This document shows positions 6,324-9,387 of a stretch of DNA of 9,387 nucleotides, piece by piece. Each line of letters begins with the position of its first letter. Position 1 is the stretch's first letter. A program made the translations under genes and the position numbers. Under the pieces are notes generated by a model. The model searched no databases. It worked only from the letters and a program-made list of their open reading frames with translations, and was not told the DNA's origin. The stretch is from Porticoccaceae bacterium UBA2002 (GTDB taxonomy: Bacteria > Pseudomonadota > Gammaproteobacteria > Pseudomonadales > Porticoccaceae). The stretch is taken from positions 3,615 through 13,001 of the forward strand of contig DDCQ01000066.1 in assembly GCA_002334915.1 (NCBI GenBank), written 5' to 3'.

Positions 6324-7676
6324 ATGCTTAAACGCATTAGTAATTTCTTTGCAAGAGGCCAACATCAACTAGAAGTTGGTGAAGCCGTTGTTATTCCATC
6401 GGGGCAACATTCCCTGTCGCCCAAGATGATTAGCCGTGACGCCCGCAAAGTTGTGCAAATCTTGCAGGAACATGGCTTTGAGGCCTACGTGGTCGGTGGC
6501 TCGGTGCGAGATCTGCTTCTAGGATTAAAACCCAAAGATTTTGATGTGGCGACCAATGCCAAGCCTGCAGAGATTAAGCCTCTATTCAGGCGTGCGCGCA
6601 TTATTGGCCGCCGCTTCCAGATCGTGCATGTGCAGTTTAGTCGCGAGCTGATTGAAGTCACCACATTCCGCTCCAATGCGACTCCGGATCAGGACAAAAA
6701 GACCAGTGGCAACCGCCGCCAGCAGACCGATACCGGTATGCTCACCAGAGATAATGTATTTGGCTCAATCAGTGACGATGCCAGCCGTCGCGATCTGACC
6801 ATCAATGCCCTGTACTATGACCCCAGTGACAACAGTATCCATGATTTCGCTGGGGGGCTTGAGGATATAGATAGCCGCACCATTCGCATTATGGGTGATC
6901 CGGCAACTCGCTTTAGAGAAGACCCGGTGCGCCTGCTGCGAGTGGTGCGTTTTGCTGCAAAATTGGGCTTCACTATCGAGCGCATCACCGAAAAGCCCAT
7001 GCGCAAACTGGCGGAAGATCTCTCCCATGTATCCCCTCCCAGGCTGTTTGACGAAACTCTCAAGCTGTTTATGAGTGGCCAGGGGCTGGCCACATTTTGG
7101 CTGCTGCATGAATACGGGCTGTTTGATCATATGGTCCCGCAGCTGGGTCCACTGCTTAAAGAGCGCAGTAGCCTGACCAGCAGTCTGATAGAACAGGCCT
7201 TTACTAATACCGACCTGCGTATTCGCGCCAACAAACGAGTAACGCCAGCCTTTATCTATGCGGCACTGCTGTGGCCCTCGGTTCAACATCTGGCCAAACA
7301 GTACCAGGGGCAGGGCAACTCACCCGCCTATGCCCTTAACAAGGCTGCCGGCGAAGTAATTGCTCGTCAGGTATCCATCACTGCCATACCACGGCGCTTT
7401 ACCATGCCCATGCGTGAGATTTGGGATCTGCAGCTGCTGCTGCCACGCCGAGGTGGTCAGCGCGCCAAACGTCTGTCGGAGCACCCGCGCTTTCGCGCCG
7501 CCTACGACTTTGTGCTGCTGCGAGAACAGGCCGGGGAAAACCTCGAGGGTCTCGGCGACTGGTGGACCAGATATCAAGAAGCCGGCGAAGAAGAGCAGCA
7601 ACAGATGGCCAGCGCACAAAATCAGGACGGTAAAAAACGTCGCCGTCGCAAACCCAGAAAACCAAGAACAGACTGA
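6324..7676 (+). CDS. pcnB: Poly(A) polymerase I
   Basis: PcnB adds 3' poly(A) tails that mark RNAs for decay. The 450 residues show a class II nucleotidyltransferase head: GGSVRD at 58-63, then KDFDVAT with catalytic Asp72 and Asp74. A third carboxylate, Asp157, lies in RRDLTINALYYD. RFREDPVRLLRVVRFAAKLGF (197-217) is the conserved neck helix motif. The tail from about 436 is a run of Lys and Arg (KKRRRRKPRKPR), typical of PcnB and absent from CCA-adding enzymes, which helps tell the two apart. Length is normal. The ATG at 6324 gives the family N-terminus (MLKRISNFF, with a later QHSL motif), so it is kept despite the lack of a ribosome site. The stop shares one base with the folK start (TGATG), so the two are translationally coupled. 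Position after the CrcZ-like RNA is the same as in Pseudomonas. Confidence 0.96.
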   Translation: MLKRISNFFARGQHQLEVGEAVVIPSGQHSLSPKMISRDARKVVQILQEHGFEAYVVGGSVRDLLLGLKPKDFDVATNAKPAEIKPLFRRARIIGRRFQIVHVQFSRELIEVTTFRSNATPDQDKKTSGNRRQQTDTGMLTRDNVFGSISDDASRRDLTINALYYDPSDNSIHDFAGGLEDIDSRTIRIMGDPATRFREDPVRLLRVVRFAAKLGFTIERITEKPMRKLAEDLSHVSPPRLFDETLKLFMSGQGLATFWLLHEYGLFDHMVPQLGPLLKERSSLTSSLIEQAFTNTDLRIRANKRVTPAFIYAALLWPSVQHLAKQYQGQGNSPAYALNKAAGEVIARQVSITAIPRRFTMPMREIWDLQLLLPRRGGQRAKRLSEHPRFRAAYDFVLLREQAGENLEGLGDWWTRYQEAGEEEQQQMASAQNQDGKKRRRRKPRKPRTD

Positions 7677-8176
7677 TGGCGCAGGCTTATATAGGCCTGG
7701 GCAGCAATTTGAGCGACCAGGTAGATGGTCAGGAACGAGACTCCCAGTCTCAGCTAGAGCAGGCTATCGACAGCCTGTCTGGGCACAAGCAAGTGACTGT
7801 GAGCAAGCTGTCCAGCTTTTATCAAACCCCGGCCATAGGCCCGGGAGAACAGCCAGATTATATTAATGCCGTGGCCCTGCTGGACACCCTGCTGCCCCCT
7901 GTGGAGCTGCTCGATTTGCTGCAATCTATTGAAAACCAGCAGGGTCGTGTGCGCTCTGTTCGCTGGGGTGCCAGAACCCTGGACCTGGATATTTTGCTCT
8001 ATGACCAACTCATCGAAGATAGCGAACGACTGATCATTCCGCACCCCAGAATGCACGAGCGCGGTTTTGTTATGGCGCCGCTCAACGAAATAGCCCCCAA
8101 CCTGTGCCTGCCAAGCGGGGAAAATATAAGCCAGCTATTGGCAAACTGCTCCATGCAGGGTATCGTCAAATTGTAG
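7676..8176 (+). CDS. folK: 2-amino-4-hydroxy-6-hydroxymethyldihydropteridine pyrophosphokinase (HPPK)
   Basis: FolK transfers pyrophosphate from ATP to 6-hydroxymethyl-7,8-dihydropterin, the step before dihydropteroate synthase in folate synthesis. The 166 residues carry the N-terminal YIGLGSNL (5-12), the SSFYQTPAIG strand/loop (47-55) that contacts the pterin, and the HPPK signature RWGARTLDLDI (96-106), whose Asp103 and Asp105 bind the two magnesium ions. IPHPRMHERGFVMAPLNEIAP (121-141) is the usual substrate-closing segment. Compared with the family, about ten polar residues (near 15-25) look inserted in the first loop. The ATG at 7676 overlaps the pcnB stop by one base. The stop is 37 bases before the next gene. 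Confidence 0.95.
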   Translation: MAQAYIGLGSNLSDQVDGQERDSQSQLEQAIDSLSGHKQVTVSKLSSFYQTPAIGPGEQPDYINAVALLDTLLPPVELLDLLQSIENQQGRVRSVRWGARTLDLDILLYDQLIEDSERLIIPHPRMHERGFVMAPLNEIAPNLCLPSGENISQLLANCSMQGIVKL

Positions 8177-8203
8177 GCAGAAGTGCCGCACTTTTTAGCT
8201 ACT

Positions 8204-8208
8204 GGAGA
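8204..8208 (+). promoter_or_regulatory. Ribosome binding site deciding the GTG start of the kinase
   Basis: GGAGA lies five bases before GTG 8214. The overlapping ATG at 8212 is in another frame and opens only a short reading frame, so the GTG is preferred; the P-loop protein reads on from it. Confidence 0.65.
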
Positions 8209-8213
8209 CCCAT

Positions 8214-8909
8214 GTGCAACAGGCTACCATTAACGACCTGGATATTGACCTTACAAACGCCTCCATCCCCAGATATATTGCTATAGAAGGTCCAATCGGC
8301 ATTGGCAAGACTACGCTGGCCAAGCGGCTGGCAGAGTCCTTTAACTATGAAACCCTGCTTGAAGAAGCCGAAGAAAACCCTTTTTTAGAGCGCTTCTATC
8401 AGGATCGCCGCAGCAATGCCCTGCCAACCCAGCTGTACTTTTTATTTCAGCGCATGCGCAAACTGCAGGATCTGCGCCAGGGAGATATATTTCAGCCTGT
8501 GCGGGTATCGGATTTTCTAATTGAAAAAGACCCACTGTTTGCTCGCATCACCCTCGACGAAAACGAATATCATCTCTACCAGACGGTGTATGACAAAATT
8601 ATCGAAGATCTGCCCAAGCCGGATTTGGTCATCTATTTGCAGGCGCCCACAGAGACACTTTACGAGCGCGTGCAGATGCGCGGCAATAGGATTGAGCGTC
8701 CCATAGAGCAGTCCTATCTGCAGCAGCTGAATGATGCCTATACCCAATTCTTCTACCATTACGATGATACCCCTCTGTTGATCGTCAACACCGAGGTGAT
8801 CAATCTGGCTCAGGGCACTATGGACTACCAGAATCTGGTCAAATATATACTGCAGATTAAGTCTGGTCGCCATTACTACAACCCCCATCCCATGCAATCG
8901 GCAGGTTAG
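8214..8909 (+). CDS. Deoxynucleoside kinase (deoxyadenosine/deoxyguanosine kinase family)
   Basis: The product should phosphorylate deoxynucleosides to monophosphates in the salvage pathway, using ATP. The 231 residues have the P-loop GPIGIGKTT at 26-34, the acidic segment LLEEAEENPFLERFYQD (48-64) with the likely catalytic Glu, and the central SDFLIEKDPLFA block (99-110) typical of the bacterial Dgk/Dak branch. DLVIYLQAP (137-145) is followed by an arginine-rich lid, RVQMRGNRIERPIE (152-165). The first 20 residues before the core strand are longer than usual, so initiation nearer the P-loop cannot be ruled out, but the GTG at 8214 has the only good ribosome site. Substrate preference cannot be read from the sequence. 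It sits between folK and panB, a place left empty in the Pseudomonas version of the cluster as I recall it. Confidence 0.88.
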   Translation: MQQATINDLDIDLTNASIPRYIAIEGPIGIGKTTLAKRLAESFNYETLLEEAEENPFLERFYQDRRSNALPTQLYFLFQRMRKLQDLRQGDIFQPVRVSDFLIEKDPLFARITLDENEYHLYQTVYDKIIEDLPKPDLVIYLQAPTETLYERVQMRGNRIERPIEQSYLQQLNDAYTQFFYHYDDTPLLIVNTEVINLAQGTMDYQNLVKYILQIKSGRHYYNPHPMQSAG

Positions 8910-8927
8910 CAAGGCCAGAGTGCGACT

Positions 8928-8936
8928 TGTTATAAT
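8928..8936 (+). promoter_or_regulatory. Extended -10 promoter of panB
   Basis: TGTTATAAT contains a perfect TATAAT (8931-8936) with the TG dinucleotide of an extended -10 element one base before it. The only -35-like hexamer is TTAGCA (8906-8911), at a long 19-base spacing over the kinase stop codon. A start near 8943 would give a leader of about 49 bases before panB. Confidence 0.6.
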
Positions 8937-8968
8937 CATCGAAACCCATTAACGTAGCTGCTCTGCGA

Positions 8969-8984
8969 ACAGACGGAGGTCTGT
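8969..8984 (+). promoter_or_regulatory. panB leader hairpin with the Shine-Dalgarno core in its loop
   Basis: ACAGAC (8969-8974) and GTCTGT (8979-8984) pair perfectly around GGAG (8975-8978), the core of the ribosome site GGAGGT. The spacing from GGAGGT to the ATG is 11 bases, longer than usual. GGA in a hairpin loop preceded by A-C gives the ANGGA pattern recognised by CsrA/RsmA proteins, so this may be a translational control site. The structure is seen; the control is inferred. Confidence 0.5.
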
Positions 8985-8991
8985 GTCACCC

Positions 8992-9387
8992 ATGAAAACA
9001 ACCACTATTAGCAATCTCAACGCCATGAAAACCGCCGGCGACAAGTTTGCGGTTATCACTGCCTACGATTACACCTTTTCTCGCCTGATAGAAACCGCGG
9101 GAATTGAAGTGACCCTGGTGGGGGATTCTCTGGGCAATGTTATCCAGGGTCGCGACAGCACAATCCCTGTGACCATTGATGAAATGGCCTACCACACCGA
9201 GATCGTCAAACGTGGCAATAGCCGCACATTGCTGATGACCGATATGCCCTTTATGTCCTATGCCACAGCGAATCAGGCTATGGATAATGCTGCGATTCTA
9301 ATGCAGGCCGGCGCCCAGATGGTGAAACTGGAGGGCGGCGAATGGCTTGCAGAAACCGTCTATATGCTGACCGAGCGCGGTATACCT
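8992..9387 (+). CDS. panB: 3-methyl-2-oxobutanoate hydroxymethyltransferase, partial
   Basis: PanB makes ketopantoate from 2-oxoisovalerate and methylenetetrahydrofolate, the first committed step to pantothenate and coenzyme A. Its one-carbon donor is a folate, which fits a place near folK. Only the first 132 residues are here; the gene runs off the window with no stop. ITAYDYTFSRLIE (22-34) and LVGDSLGNVIQG (42-53) are family signatures. The magnesium ligands Asp45 and Asp84 and Glu114 in VKLEGGEW fall at the same numbers as in the E. coli enzyme. The ATG at 8992 is chosen because it gives that numbering; an in-frame GTG at 8983 is only two bases from the ribosome site. It is preceded by its own likely promoter and a leader hairpin. 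panC would be expected next, outside the window. Confidence 0.95.
   Translation, partial: MKTTTISNLNAMKTAGDKFAVITAYDYTFSRLIETAGIEVTLVGDSLGNVIQGRDSTIPVTIDEMAYHTEIVKRGNSRTLLMTDMPFMSYATANQAMDNAAILMQAGAQMVKLEGGEWLAETVYMLTERGIP

Noticed and set aside
6765..7289. A 174-codon frame on the - strand opposite pcnB.
   Set aside because: Complement of conserved pcnB codons, with no ribosome site and no domain pattern.
7360..7866. A 168-codon frame on the + strand across the pcnB-folK junction.
   Set aside because: It overlaps two well-supported genes in another frame and its protein is low-complexity and motif-free, a by-product of GC-rich codons.
8517..8939. A 140-codon frame on the - strand opposite the deoxynucleoside kinase.
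   Set aside because: Mirror of conserved kinase codons; its start region overlaps the panB promoter and no motif is visible.

Overview
The window is a compact stretch of gammaproteobacterial chromosome, roughly half G+C, with every gene on the + strand. The order is dksA, gluQ, a small membrane protein gene, cbrA, cbrB, an sRNA region, pcnB, folK, a deoxynucleoside kinase gene and panB (cut by the window end). This is the layout known around cbrAB in Pseudomonas. The deoxynucleoside kinase between folK and panB and the divergent, shortened CbrB suggest a relative outside Pseudomonas, perhaps a marine Cellvibrionales/SAR92-like lineage. That placement is an inference from gene order and protein character only.

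Region by region: 1-560 carries dksA and a perfect 12-bp hairpin that separates it from gluQ. 562-1452 is gluQ, the tRNA(Asp) queuosine glutamylase. 1576-5901 is a tightly coupled operon: a 58-residue two-helix membrane protein overlaps the start of cbrA, and cbrA overlaps cbrB by four bases. 5902-6323 has no protein gene. It holds a palindrome, a sigma-54-like -24/-12 element, an A-rich Hfq-type tract and a hairpin terminator, which together look like a shortened CrcZ regulatory RNA. 6324-8909 is pcnB-folK-deoxynucleoside kinase, with pcnB and folK sharing one base. panB follows with what looks like its own extended -10 promoter and a leader hairpin that holds the ribosome binding site.

How the parts work together: CbrA (transporter-like membrane domain plus STAC, PAS and histidine kinase) should phosphorylate CbrB, which in Pseudomonas switches on the decoy RNA CrcZ. 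CrcZ soaks up Hfq/Crc and so relieves carbon catabolite repression. The striking point here is that CbrB keeps its receiver residues and its Fis-type DNA-binding end, but its sigma-54 AAA+ domain has decayed. The Walker A lysine is replaced by arginine, the Walker B Asp-Glu is replaced by Asn-Asn, and the segment with the GAFTGA loop is missing. CbrB therefore probably does not work as a classical sigma-54 activator, although a sigma-54-like element still precedes the CrcZ-like RNA. The palindrome about 45 bases before the likely RNA start would also suit a class-II type sigma-70 activator. This mismatch, and the compact CrcZ, are the most interesting things in the window. The remaining genes are housekeeping: mRNA polyadenylation, folate, nucleotide salvage and pantothenate.
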